A DNA stretch of 50,026 nt from Crocinitomicaceae bacterium (GCA_029251865.1 JAQXCN010000034.1:1-50026), one strand, 5' to 3'. Shown: positions 1-8,974, counted from the stretch's first letter. Numbers and translations are program-made. The notes: a model not told the origin generated them from the letters alone.

Positions 1-1851
1 CGTTTCATCAGTTGCACATTGTCCTGCATCAGGTGTAAATGTATATGTTGTAGTTGCTGTATTGTTAATGGCTGGGAACCAAGACCCAACGATACTGTTT
101 GTCGAAGTTGAAGGAAGAAAAATAGTACCTCCTGTACATGTAGCAAGCACTTGGGTGAATATTGGTTCAATTTCTTGGTTTACGTCTACCGTAAGGCTCT
201 GTGTGGTAGCACACTGTCCTGCATCTGGGGTGAAGATATAGTTTGTAGTCGCTGTATTGTCCACCGCTGGTGCCCATGATCCTGAGATACTATTCGTACT
301 TGAACCCGGTAAGCTTAATGCATCTCCACTACAGATTGCTGGAATAGGATTGAATGTAGGAGAAATATTCGCATTATTGACTGTAATGCTAATGTTTTCT
401 TCAGCTGTAATCGTACATATTGAACTGGTAACAAGAGCGTTAATGTTTACGATTCCGTTTGAAATACTCGGGATATAAGTTGTGTTTTCGTTTGAGGGTT
501 CTGTAAATGACCCAGAGGTTGCAGACCAGTTAATACTTGTTCCCAGGCCTGAAATTATAGCTGCAAAATTCGTGTCGTCACCGGCGCAAAGGGTTAGATC
601 ACCAATTGGTTCAATACTCGGAGCTTCTCTTATGACAATGGTCATTGTGGTTCCACTCGCACATTCATCAGCATTTGGCGTAAAGGTATATGTTGTAGTA
701 TTAATATTATCTGGAGCTGGTGACCATGCTCCTTCGATCCCGTTTAAACTGGTATTTGGTAAGTTGATGGATTCTCCTTCACATACATAAGGAATATTTG
801 TAAAGCTTGGAGATACTGAGTTATTTACAGTGAGATTAACGGCCTGAGAAAAAGTACAGCCAGGTGTAGTTTCAAGTTGTATATAAAATATGCCTGAATT
901 AAATAATAGGTTCGGATTAGTTACTGGGTTAGTACATTGTGAGTTGTTCCAATAAGTTAAATTTCCAGATTCACTTCCCGCTGTTATTGGTGCATCAGTA
1001 ATATTTCCAATTCCACAAAAGGCAGGAGGGTCTGTGACGATTAAATTGGGTGTAGTACAAATGCAAGTCGGACTTGGTATGCTTGTTTGCATTTCGATAT
1101 CACAGATAGAATGAATTTGAGTTGCACCACCCGAAGAGGATGTAAACCCCCAATAAACTGAGGAGGGAGACGCGAAGAAAGAGCGAATGTCTCCATTATA
1201 TGAGGTTACGAGCGTACCATCAAAATATACTCGGTATTGTAAAGCAAAAGGATTCCATGTAATACATATATCATGATCATTCCCATCTACAACTGAATTA
1301 CCTGATGGGAGCAGGCAATCCGGCCCAGCGACAGTAGCTGAACTATTGGTCGAACCGTTTATTTGAATTGAACTGTGGTTACAAGGAATATCATTATCTC
1401 CAAAAGAAGCGCCATTGTAAGTGTCAAATTCAACCGCTACACTAGGATCGATGGGACAAGCTCCTCCTTGACAGTTTATTGGATTTCCAGGTGCATAACC
1501 CATTCCTCCGCCTGTCCCCCCCAATACATTTAATCCTTCACCTTGAAGCACAAAGGCAATACCATCACCCGTGAGTTGGTTTGAACCAAAATTGGCTTTG
1601 AAGTTCAATTTGAAACTTTGATATAAACTAATTGTATTACATACCCATAAAGCACCTTGCTGAAAATTACCTGCAGCATTCATGTCTATGCAACTTCCAT
1701 TCGTGCCTGCTGTGCCCACGAGTTGATATGTGTTAGCATCACAAGTACCAGAAGTTTGATTTAAACTTGTACCATTTAAGGTGATAGTTTGACAAAATAT
1801 AAGGGGTGCGAAAAGCACACCGCAAAGCGATAATATGAGTGAGTAATACAA
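1..1851 (-). CDS. Secreted L-type lectin-like adhesin with tandem Ig-like repeats (3' end outside window)
   Basis: An uninterrupted reverse-strand frame of 617 codons runs off the left edge. Predicted residues 1-20 are a signal peptide ending FC/Q. Residues about 21-255 resemble an L-type lectin fold: GDGIAFVLQG, then VAVEFDT (the legume-lectin beta-chain pattern), DGNDHDICI and SVYWGF. From about 270 on come repeats of 65-80 residues, the clearest with the pattern C-x-G-x(5)-LP...GxWxPAxxNTxTTxYxFTPDAGQCAT, as seen in large Bacteroidota surface proteins exported by T9SS. It probably binds glycans outside the cell; the ligand is unknown. The only in-frame start is TTG at 1851, two codons after a stop. 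A GTG at 1873 in the next frame reads MNTKLLTLVLLTHIIAL, a better signal-peptide n-region, so a one-base frameshift near 1800-1850 is possible. A sorting domain would lie beyond the edge. Confidence 0.8.
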   Translation of the reverse strand, partial: MYYSLILSLCGVLFAPLIFCQTITLNGTSLNQTSGTCDANTYQLVGTAGTNGSCIDMNAAGNFQQGALWVCNTISLYQSFKLNFKANFGSNQLTGDGIAFVLQGEGLNVLGGTGGGMGYAPGNPINCQGGACPIDPSVAVEFDTYNGASFGDNDIPCNHSSIQINGSTNSSATVAGPDCLLPSGNSVVDGNDHDICITWNPFALQYRVYFDGTLVTSYNGDIRSFFASPSSVYWGFTSSSGGATQIHSICDIEMQTSIPSPTCICTTPNLIVTDPPAFCGIGNITDAPITAGSESGNLTYWNNSQCTNPVTNPNLLFNSGIFYIQLETTPGCTFSQAVNLTVNNSVSPSFTNIPYVCEGESINLPNTSLNGIEGAWSPAPDNINTTTYTFTPNADECASGTTMTIVIREAPSIEPIGDLTLCAGDDTNFAAIISGLGTSINWSATSGSFTEPSNENTTYIPSISNGIVNINALVTSSICTITAEENISITVNNANISPTFNPIPAICSGDALSLPGSSTNSISGSWAPAVDNTATTNYIFTPDAGQCATTQSLTVDVNQEIEPIFTQVLATCTGGTIFLPSTSTNSIVGSWFPAINNTATTTYTFTPDAGQCATDET

Positions 1852-2004
1852 GAGTTAATAGTTTAGTATTCACGAATATATAAAGAAATAAGTGTATAAA
1901 TGACATTTACTCATGCTTTTATCTCGGTTTCAACCAAGGATCGACATTGCATGGTCCGCGAATAAATTTATTTCGTTACATTGAGATGTAAAGAAAAAAC
2001 AAGC

Positions 2005-2835
2005 ATGAAGCAATTTAAAAAAGTAAGAACGGAGGATGATTTGGAGATTCAACTCTATAAATCTAATGTAATTACACCAAAAGCAATCCTCTTTCTAGTG
2101 CATGGAATGGGAGAGCACGCCATGCGTTATGCTCATGTAGCCGAATATTTTAAAAATGTAAATATTCTTTCGGTTGCTATTGACTTGAGAGGACATGGTA
2201 GGTCTCAAGGAAAACGAGGTCATATGCCAACTTATGACTTGATGATGTCTGATCTAAAAAATACGATTGGTGCTTTAAAAGAAGAATTTTCAGGAATTCC
2301 TTTCTTTATTTACGGGCATAGTATGGGGGGGAACCTTGTGCTAAATTATTTAATTAGAAACAAAGAAACTGTAACCGCAGCTATTGCTACTGGACCGTAC
2401 CTAAGACTTGGATTCGAGCCGCCTAAATGGAAAGTTTTCTTGGCTAGGATTTCTGCAAATATTTATTCTGAATTGAGTCAGCCGACCGAGTTAGAGCAAG
2501 AGGCTCTATCACGAACACCTCAGGTGCTAGAAGAGTATAAAAATGACCCTCTTGTCCATGATAAAATAACAGCTTCTTTTTTTGTGAATATTCATCAAGC
2601 TGGTATTGATGCAATTGAAAGAGCGGCAGAGATAACAACACCGTTATTATTGATGCATGGAGCAAAAGATCGCTTGACCTCCCCCGCGGGAACCAAGGAT
2701 TTTCATTCTAATGCAATGAGTCATGTCAAGCTGCATATGTGGGATGAACTGTATCATGAAATCCATAACGAACCTGAAAAAACTCAAGTCTTTAAGATGG
2801 CACTCAAATGGTTTCAACAGTTTTTAGATAAATAA
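2005..2835 (+). CDS. Alpha/beta hydrolase, monoacylglycerol lipase-like
   Basis: A 276-residue cytoplasmic hydrolase of the serine aminopeptidase S33 / Hydrolase_4 type. It has the oxyanion-region HGMGEH, the IDLRGHGRS strand-turn and the nucleophile elbow GHSMGG with Ser106. The acid is probably the Asp in GAKDRLTS and the base the His in WDELYHEIHNEP. This arrangement is typical of monoacylglycerol lipases and lysophospholipases, so an acylglycerol or lysolipid ester is the likely substrate, not proven. I chose ATG 2005; a TTG 24 nt upstream would add eight polar residues with no family support. Its 3' end overlaps the convergent PAP2-like gene by 12 nt. Confidence 0.85.
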   Translation: MKQFKKVRTEDDLEIQLYKSNVITPKAILFLVHGMGEHAMRYAHVAEYFKNVNILSVAIDLRGHGRSQGKRGHMPTYDLMMSDLKNTIGALKEEFSGIPFFIYGHSMGGNLVLNYLIRNKETVTAAIATGPYLRLGFEPPKWKVFLARISANIYSELSQPTELEQEALSRTPQVLEEYKNDPLVHDKITASFFVNIHQAGIDAIERAAEITTPLLLMHGAKDRLTSPAGTKDFHSNAMSHVKLHMWDELYHEIHNEPEKTQVFKMALKWFQQFLDK

Positions 2836-3477
2836 AGGAAATCCAATTGTTGAGAAATAGGTAACTATAAATGCAATTATCCAACCGCTGTAGACTTGAT
2901 TAGGTGTATGTTTGTTTAGATACAATCTTGCTGATAATATTAGGCCAGAAGTCAAAATACCAATAAAGATAACTCCTGGATTAAATATCATTTGATTTCC
3001 TCCGAAAGCAAATAAATAGCCTGTAAGAATTCCGGCACCGGCAGCGTGCAACGATATTTTATAATTTGATGTAATTAGAATAAAAACCAATGCCACCAAT
3101 GCACCTGTTAAAGGCAAAGAATAAATATAGATGGGAAGCAGGTAATCTGGTGCTTTTTTCCAAAATAAAAAGAAGAGCAAGATACAATAGGATAACATGA
3201 TGAAAAGTGGGAAAAGACGCTCTTTTCGTTCATCCATTTCTACCGATGATAGCAGGCCTCTTCGGTACATTAAGACAAATGACATGCCAGGTGCAAGTGC
3301 TGTAAATACAAGGAATAAAAATAAGATTTGTGTTTTTAGATCTCCAGGCAAACCAAATAAGGAAGGATTGCTAATGTTTGCCTCTTGAGATGGGATATAG
3401 AGCGTTAAAAGTAATCCGTAGAAAGGCATGAATAGTGGTAGAAAGACCCATGAAACTACTTTAGACAGAATTTGCAT
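2824..3477 (-). CDS. PAP2-superfamily-like integral membrane protein
   Basis: 217 residues with about six hydrophobic segments. The second half keeps a degenerate PAP2 (phosphatidic acid phosphatase) signature: SLHAAGAG where the family has PSGH, and SARLYLNKHTPNQVYSG where it has SRxxxxxHxxxD. Ser, His, Arg and the second His are present, but the last acidic residue is replaced by Asn/Gln, so catalysis is uncertain. In the family these enzymes dephosphorylate lipid phosphates such as undecaprenyl pyrophosphate or phosphatidylglycerol phosphate. The ATG overlaps the rpoN stop by one base (TAATG), so it is probably translated by coupling to rpoN. Confidence 0.65.
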   Translation of the reverse strand: MQILSKVVSWVFLPLFMPFYGLLLTLYIPSQEANISNPSLFGLPGDLKTQILFLFLVFTALAPGMSFVLMYRRGLLSSVEMDERKERLFPLFIMLSYCILLFFLFWKKAPDYLLPIYIYSLPLTGALVALVFILITSNYKISLHAAGAGILTGYLFAFGGNQMIFNPGVIFIGILTSGLILSARLYLNKHTPNQVYSGWIIAFIVTYFSTIGFPLFI

Positions 3478-4916
3478 TATAGTTCTTTGCGCATTCTAGC
3501 AACAGGAATATTGAGTTGCTCTCTGTATTTGGCGACGGTTCGTCGAGCGATGTTATAACCCTTTTCTCTTAATAAATTCATAAGTTTCTCATCGGTCAAT
3601 GGTGTTCTTTTATTTTCAGAATCAACAGCTTCGGACAGAATCTTTTTCACTTCTCTTGTCGATACCTCCTCGCCACTATCCGTAGAAAGAGATTCAGAGA
3701 AGAAATATTTTAATGAGAACACACCAAAATGAGTTTGCACAAATTTGCTGTTTGCAACTCTAGAAACTGTAGAGATATCCAAATTCACAATATCAGCTAT
3801 ATCTTTAAGAATCATCGGTCTCATCTGCGTTTCATCACCTGAAACAAAATAACCTTCCTGAAACCGCATAATGGCTGTCATGGTCAGAAGCAAGGTGTTC
3901 TGGCGCTGACGGATCGCATCAATAAACCATTTGGCGTTGTCTAGTTTTTGTTTAACAAAGCTTACCGCCTCCTTATCTGATTTTGTCGTTTTTGCGCCTT
4001 CTGAATAGGATCTTAGCATCGTTTCATATTCTCTACTTACCCTCAATTCTGGTGCATTTCTCGAATTTATTGTTAATTCAAGCCGGCCCTCATTCTCGTA
4101 AACTATAAAATCAGGAACAATTTGTTGGAAGTTCTTATTACTCCCTTTTGATGCGCCTCCTGGTTTTGGGTTTAGTTTTAATATTTCGTCAATAGCTTCT
4201 TTTAAGTCTTGATTTACGATTTCTAGCTTTTTTGAAATTTTTTCGTAGTGCTTTTTGGTGAATTCCTCAAAGTGGTTTTCAAGAATTGTTTTGGCTGTAA
4301 ATTTTGCAATATTTCCGTCCTGTTTCCTGTTAATTTGAAGTAGCAAGCATTCTTGAAGATCTCTTGCACCGACGCCAGCAGGATCTAAATCTTGAATCAT
4401 GTTTAAAACCTCTAAAACCTGTACTTCATTAACATGAACATTCATAGAGAAAGCAAGGTCATCAACAATGGCCTCAAGGTCTCTGTTCAAGTATCCCGAT
4501 TCATCTAGGTTTCCGATAAGAATATTAGCGATTAACTCTTGACCCTCGGCAAGCTTTAAAAGTTGCAATTGCTCATTTAGTCTTTCTCGAAAGGTAGTTC
4601 CACCCGAAAAAGGAATCACTTTGTCATCCGAATCTTTGGATTGATTATTTGCTCTTGTTTTATATTCTGCTACGTCATCTTGGAGATAATCGGAGATATC
4701 AAAATCATCAGTTTCTCTCTCTTCAAATTCTTCCTCGTTTGAATAGTCTTCATCAAATTCTTCCTTACCTTCTTCAAGGGCAGGGTTTTCCTCTATTTCT
4801 TGTTTGATGCGCTGGTCTAGCTCCATCGTCGGAACCTGCAACAGTTTCATTAATTGAATTTGTTGAGGAGAAAGCCTTTGCTCGAGTTTTTGAATAAGAT
4901 TTTGTCGTAAAGCCAT
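3477..4916 (-). CDS. rpoN: RNA polymerase sigma-54 factor
   Basis: 479 residues, the usual family length. The N-terminal activator-interacting region is rich in Gln and Leu (LEQRLSPQQIQLMKLLQ). A very acidic linker covers residues about 45-85, then come the core-binding domain and the helix-turn-helix (KDIADIVNLDISTVSRVANS). The C terminus carries the RpoN box as ARRTVAKYRE (457-466), which reads the -24 promoter element. Sigma-54 needs an AAA+ enhancer-binding protein to open promoters; none is encoded in this window. A sigma-54-like promoter lies upstream of the VWA gene at 14968. Start ATG 4916 gives the canonical N terminus. Confidence 0.97.
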   Translation of the reverse strand: MALRQNLIQKLEQRLSPQQIQLMKLLQVPTMELDQRIKQEIEENPALEEGKEEFDEDYSNEEEFEERETDDFDISDYLQDDVAEYKTRANNQSKDSDDKVIPFSGGTTFRERLNEQLQLLKLAEGQELIANILIGNLDESGYLNRDLEAIVDDLAFSMNVHVNEVQVLEVLNMIQDLDPAGVGARDLQECLLLQINRKQDGNIAKFTAKTILENHFEEFTKKHYEKISKKLEIVNQDLKEAIDEILKLNPKPGGASKGSNKNFQQIVPDFIVYENEGRLELTINSRNAPELRVSREYETMLRSYSEGAKTTKSDKEAVSFVKQKLDNAKWFIDAIRQRQNTLLLTMTAIMRFQEGYFVSGDETQMRPMILKDIADIVNLDISTVSRVANSKFVQTHFGVFSLKYFFSESLSTDSGEEVSTREVKKILSEAVDSENKRTPLTDEKLMNLLREKGYNIARRTVAKYREQLNIPVARMRKEL

Positions 4917-5005
4917 ATTTTAGTCTTCCCTCAAATATAAGATATAATAACCCTATTAAAAAAGAGGGATTCACCTAAAAAAGTTAAAAAACAGTTAATG
5001 TTTGC

Positions 5006-5932
5006 TTACTCTACTTTTTGTTTGATGACTTGATAGATTTCCCAAGTTGTTTGATTAAAAGCACAAATTAGTAAATGCATGTTTGATGCATTGTATATTC
5101 CATCGAGTTGGTTTGGTACTTCAAAACTGTAATTGATGAGATATTTTTCGTTGACTAAATTTTCGCTTGTAATTTCGCGCCCAAAGGTTTCATTATTTAA
5201 ATTACCTCTGTGTATGTCTCGATGCGTGTAAGAGGAGTTGTGTGAATTATCTGACATTTTCTGGTCTCCTACGAGCGAATCTTCAAGTAAATAAACCATA
5301 ATAGATAGGTCATCTGTAACATTTGCATCCAATGGGTCAACTTCAACGTGCAAGAATGCACCTTTTGTTGCTTCATAATAATTAAGTTGTGCCTGGAGGT
5401 TTACTTTTAAATCATTATTAGTAATAATTTCATTTGTCATACTTGTCCATTGTGCTGGGCTTTGAAAAACCGTGCTATTCGTAACGCGATTTACAGTTCC
5501 TCTCGGATTCCCTGGAAAGCCCCCATCATTTTCACCGAAATACTGCCCGATTTCAACGCCTTGCGGATTGGTGAAATCTGTGGGGTAGTCTGGAGGTGAG
5601 ACAGCCTGAAAGTCTCCAATGCCGTCTGGTCCTGCGTGAATCCCAACAGAAAAGACACTTGACGGATTGGCCATATGAAGGTCATATGCAAGTTCTGCGG
5701 CTGCAGGACAAAACACACATTTGTGCCCTGTGAAATCCTCAATAATTACATTTCTTTGTGTATTGGAATTTGCCGCAAAAGTTGGCCATTCGTTGTTTTC
5801 ATAATCTGACCAATCACCTGGATATAAAGAAGTGTCAAGGTCAATACTTACCGTTGGAGGATAAGGGTTTTCCACATGGTCACAAGAACATAGAATGAGA
5901 AAAAGAATACCTATTGAAAATAAATTACACAT
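5006..5932 (-). CDS. Omp28-like outer-membrane lipoprotein with CxxC motif
   Basis: 308 residues. A lipoprotein signal peptide ends in LCSC with Cys17 as the predicted lipidated residue. The segment NVIIEDFTGHKCVFCPAAAE (C72 and C75) is the thioredoxin-like CxxC region typical of Omp28-related proteins of Bacteroidota, followed by a predicted beta-rich C-terminal domain. The exact function of the family is unsettled; thiol exchange or surface binding are both possible. It is the last gene of a three-gene reverse-strand operon after TlpA and DUF6029, two bases from the DUF6029 stop. No T9SS sorting domain is visible. Confidence 0.8.
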   Translation of the reverse strand: MCNLFSIGILFLILCSCDHVENPYPPTVSIDLDTSLYPGDWSDYENNEWPTFAANSNTQRNVIIEDFTGHKCVFCPAAAELAYDLHMANPSSVFSVGIHAGPDGIGDFQAVSPPDYPTDFTNPQGVEIGQYFGENDGGFPGNPRGTVNRVTNSTVFQSPAQWTSMTNEIITNNDLKVNLQAQLNYYEATKGAFLHVEVDPLDANVTDDLSIMVYLLEDSLVGDQKMSDNSHNSSYTHRDIHRGNLNNETFGREITSENLVNEKYLINYSFEVPNQLDGIYNASNMHLLICAFNQTTWEIYQVIKQKVE

Positions 5933-5934
5933 AA

Positions 5935-7602
5935 TTAAAAACTTTGAGTGAAGCTAAGAGTTAGACCGTTGTTTGCAGGTACGAATCTACAAACACCTCC
6001 GACGCAAAACAACCCTGCTCTTTGTCTACCATAAGAAACCGTGAATCGCGTTGATTCTTTGATATATCCACAAGTAACGATCGGATAATTTACTCTTTTC
6101 GAAGCATCTGAATTCCCATAATTGTATTGGTTCATGAAGCTGAAAAAGTAATGAGGCGATACTGTATACTCTACAAGAGCAGTAAACCAGTCCCCTTTGT
6201 CATTTTCTCCATTTTCTTGAGGTTTAACAAACAGACCTTGTAATTCAGCACGTATAGAGTGCTTAGGGGCTATTTTATATAACATTTCCACTACGCCAAT
6301 ATGGGCATTAATAATCCCTTGCGCATCATTAGAGATTTTAGCAACATCATTGTTGATTTGGATATTGTAATAGCTGAGGATTCCCGAAAATTTCTTATTA
6401 AATTTCTTAGTGATATTAAAATTTATGTCCTGCCAGTATAGGCTATCACTCATCACAAAGGGTGTGCTCGTATAGGCAATTCCTGTGGAGTCATTTGGAT
6501 TGATTGTACTTGCGTCCATTTTGGGTTGATAGGTTGTAGAGAAGTTCGCACCTATAGTAGTCCCATATTTACCACCTAGTTTTGATTTTCTTTTAAAAGT
6601 GTAAAGAAAGTCTACCTGGTATGCAACCTCTCCTACTGGTTGTGTAGCATAAGGATACAGGGTAGCAACTAGGTTATAGGTGTGCGTTTTATTTAATGCA
6701 GGCAAGTAGTTGATAAAAACATCTTGTAAATCTTTTGTTCGGTCGGAACGGTAGCTCATATTATCTACAGATTTTGCCGAGAAGAGGAGCCCTAAGCCTT
6801 TCTTCGTGTAACTAAGGTTGAAAACACTAGCGTGACCTGAATTATAAATGTAATTATTATCATTACTTGGGTCTTGTCCTTTATGAATGTACTCACCATC
6901 TAGAAAAAAGTTTTTATACATCAATTGAAATCTTCCGCCATATGACCCAACATTTTCAGGTAGAATTAATGTAGAGTTGTCATCTCTCTGATACTTGCTT
7001 ACAAAAGAAGCCCCTATGACAATATCTAAATCTGATTCCTTTAAATTCCCTACAACTTCATTGAGATGAAGTTCACCATCAACGCCTCTTACAATACCGG
7101 CTCCATGAACCATACGGCCACTCTGAAATGAAAGTCTTTGATATCCATAAACACCTTTGAAAACGATACCCGGTTTTGGTTTTACAATAACTCGAGCGCC
7201 GTCGAGTAGGTTGTCATATCCTAAAGCCCGATCCTCATAAGCGCGTAATGCGAGACCAGTTCCAAATTGCTCGTAAAAAGAGCCGAGTGTTACATCTACA
7301 AAATCGTTTTTATAGCCTACATAACGCATACCGAGACCGGTGCCATCAAATCGATTAGGATACCCTTGAATACGCGGCAAGTACGATTCTAATCGCATTC
7401 CTGCTTTGAAATTTCCATTTGTGTAAAAGACATTCATGTAGGAATTAATGAGACCTTTTGATGGAGGTTGATTCGCTCCTATTACCGTATCTTCATTAAG
7501 GTATTGGAATGTTGACTCTGCATTTCCTGATATGGAACCTTGCGCAAACAAAAAAGAAGCCCCCATAATAAAGGGAGCTAAAAGCAAAAGTTTAAAGTTC
7601 AT
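5935..7602 (-). CDS. DUF6029-like outer-membrane beta-barrel protein
   Basis: 555 residues with a signal peptide ending LFA/Q. The rest alternates short amphipathic beta strands with Gly/Asn/Asp turns (GTGLGMRYVGYKNDF, GSFYEQFGTGLALRAYED) and ends in an aromatic strand, TLSFTQSF, as expected for a barrel inserted by the BAM complex. It resembles the DUF6029 family of Bacteroidota, which I recall but cannot check here. No enzymatic motif is evident. It sits between a TlpA thioredoxin and an Omp28-like CxxC lipoprotein with gaps of 6 and 2 bp, so the three are probably co-expressed and work together at the outer membrane. Confidence 0.7.
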   Translation of the reverse strand: MNFKLLLLAPFIMGASFLFAQGSISGNAESTFQYLNEDTVIGANQPPSKGLINSYMNVFYTNGNFKAGMRLESYLPRIQGYPNRFDGTGLGMRYVGYKNDFVDVTLGSFYEQFGTGLALRAYEDRALGYDNLLDGARVIVKPKPGIVFKGVYGYQRLSFQSGRMVHGAGIVRGVDGELHLNEVVGNLKESDLDIVIGASFVSKYQRDDNSTLILPENVGSYGGRFQLMYKNFFLDGEYIHKGQDPSNDNNYIYNSGHASVFNLSYTKKGLGLLFSAKSVDNMSYRSDRTKDLQDVFINYLPALNKTHTYNLVATLYPYATQPVGEVAYQVDFLYTFKRKSKLGGKYGTTIGANFSTTYQPKMDASTINPNDSTGIAYTSTPFVMSDSLYWQDINFNITKKFNKKFSGILSYYNIQINNDVAKISNDAQGIINAHIGVVEMLYKIAPKHSIRAELQGLFVKPQENGENDKGDWFTALVEYTVSPHYFFSFMNQYNYGNSDASKRVNYPIVTCGYIKESTRFTVSYGRQRAGLFCVGGVCRFVPANNGLTLSFTQSF

Positions 7603-7608
7603 TTTGTA

Positions 7609-8112
7609 CTATTTGGCACTGAGTTTTAGGATTTCTTCGTACAATTCATCCTCATCGCCCGGTGCGTAGTTGTTGTGTGAATATACAATATTTCCATCAG
7701 TATCAATCAAAAAGGTATGCGGTACATTGTTTACACCCATTGCTCTTTTAAAGTCCCCATTGGGATCTAGAAGAATCTCATAATCCCATGCTTTACCATT
7801 TGAATAAACAGCAACTTGTCGTTTTGTTTTTTCATCATCTACTGAGACGGCTACCAAAGTAACACCAGTTTCATCCTGCCAATCCGGGTAAAGATCATGA
7901 ATTGTGTTTAGCTCCTTCTTGCATGGAGAACACCATGTAGCCCAAAAACTGATTACTACAGGCCCTTCAAAGCCCATTTTTGCGGTATTAACTACGGAAC
8001 CAGAAAGATCTTTAAGTTCGACGGAAGGCAATTGCTTCAGACTTTTTACTGTTTCTTGAGCAAATAAAAGCCCTGCCGCAAGGCAAAATAGGATTGTAAA
8101 TTTTGTTTTCAT
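7609..8112 (-). CDS. TlpA-family periplasmic thiol-disulfide oxidoreductase
   Basis: 167 residues. The signal peptide is MKTKFTILFCLAAGLLFA, with predicted cleavage before Gln19. A thioredoxin fold follows with active site WATWCSPC (C61, C64), GVNNVPHTFLID containing the cis-Pro loop, and a C-terminal helix. TlpA/ResA-type proteins usually reduce disulfides in the periplasm. I chose ATG 8112 because it begins the signal peptide; an upstream start at 8154 would add 14 residues before it. It is the first gene of the operon with DUF6029 and the Omp28-like lipoprotein, which are its likely redox partners by context. Confidence 0.88.
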   Translation of the reverse strand: MKTKFTILFCLAAGLLFAQETVKSLKQLPSVELKDLSGSVVNTAKMGFEGPVVISFWATWCSPCKKELNTIHDLYPDWQDETGVTLVAVSVDDEKTKRQVAVYSNGKAWDYEILLDPNGDFKRAMGVNNVPHTFLIDTDGNIVYSHNNYAPGDEDELYEEILKLSAK

Positions 8113-8203
8113 AAGGTTGTTTTTAACGTCAAAGCAAAAAGAATGCCATACCAAAAGTAAATAAATTTCCTAAGTTTCGAATTGAAAGAGACTGACTTGA
8201 AAT

Positions 8204-8235
8204 TTTGTCTTTCCGTGAGGAATAAGTTATATTTG
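8204..8235 (+). promoter_or_regulatory. Bacteroidota-type promoter (-33 TTTG, -7 TATATTTG)
   Basis: TTTG at 8204-8207 and TATATTTG at 8228-8235 are separated by 20 bp, matching the primary sigma-factor consensus of Bacteroidota (TTTG, about 19-21 bp, TAnnTTTG). Only four bases separate the -7 box from the ATG at 8240, so the predicted transcription start falls at or next to the start codon. Confidence 0.65.
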
Positions 8236-8239
8236 TTTT

Positions 8240-8974
8240 ATGAAAAAACTCTACTTCGCTCTACTTCTTATCTCCCCTTACTTTTTGTTCGCGCAATCGA
8301 CAATCACCCTTCAAGACTCAGAGGATAATATTTCAGGTGGTTCATATGAACTTACTACATCGAGTTCTGACGCTGTAGATGTCCCATTTGAAATCAAAAA
8401 CACGGGTGCGAGCGATGCAAATTGGAGAATTACGAGATTAAAAATGGATGTGCCAGGAGGTTGGTCTGATTTAATGTGCTGGGGTCACGCAACAGATCCT
8501 TTCGGAGGAACTTGTTTTTCTTCAAGTCAAATGGCAGGAAACCCTTGGACAACACCTAACGGAACCTCTTTTACAGTTGGTCCAAACGAATATGGAAAGT
8601 TGAAAATCACGATTAGTCCAGAAGATGGTGCTTCGGGTCTTGGTCACTACCGCTACTATGTATCCAATGATGGTGTGAATTACATTGATTCTGTAGATAT
8701 TAAATTTGACTATAGCCTATCAGTTCAAGAAGTTGAGCCTATTTCAGTTTCTATCGTACCGAATCCGGCATCTGATTTTATTCAGGTGAATCTTGCGGGA
8801 GTGTCAACTGCTCAAATGAAAATGGTTGATGTCTTGGGAAGTGAAGTCCTAAATCAAAGTGTATCGACTTCATCAACCTTTGATATTTCAAACTTCCGAA
8901 ATGGTGTTTATATAATGTCTTTTAGTGCACCTGGATCTAAATCAATTGTTCGTAAAGTAATTGTTAAGCATTAA
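8240..8974 (+). CDS. Secreted T9SS type A protein with N-terminal Ig-like domain
   Basis: 244 residues: signal peptide ending LFA/Q, an Ig-like beta domain (about 20-165) and a T9SS type A sorting domain from about 170 (VSIVPNPASDFIQV, then a region ending NGVYIMSF and VRKVIVKH). The central domain has two Cys (DLMCWGH and GGTCFSS) that could form a disulfide. It is probably exported through T9SS and anchored at the surface or released. It is divergent from the TlpA operon with 127 bp between start codons, so it is a possible redox client of that operon (inference). The start is fixed by the signal peptide. Confidence 0.82.
   Translation: MKKLYFALLLISPYFLFAQSTITLQDSEDNISGGSYELTTSSSDAVDVPFEIKNTGASDANWRITRLKMDVPGGWSDLMCWGHATDPFGGTCFSSSQMAGNPWTTPNGTSFTVGPNEYGKLKITISPEDGASGLGHYRYYVSNDGVNYIDSVDIKFDYSLSVQEVEPISVSIVPNPASDFIQVNLAGVSTAQMKMVDVLGSEVLNQSVSTSSTFDISNFRNGVYIMSFSAPGSKSIVRKVIVKH

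Noticed and set aside
257-790. Two forward-strand open frames of 73 and 102 codons
   Set aside because: They lie opposite the reverse-strand lectin-repeat gene, whose frame is uninterrupted and clearly protein-like; they show no known motif.
1-840. Near-identical phrases in the left-edge gene as a CRISPR-like or DNA repeat array
   Set aside because: They are divergent in-frame protein repeats of about 65-80 residues, not short identical units with unique spacers.
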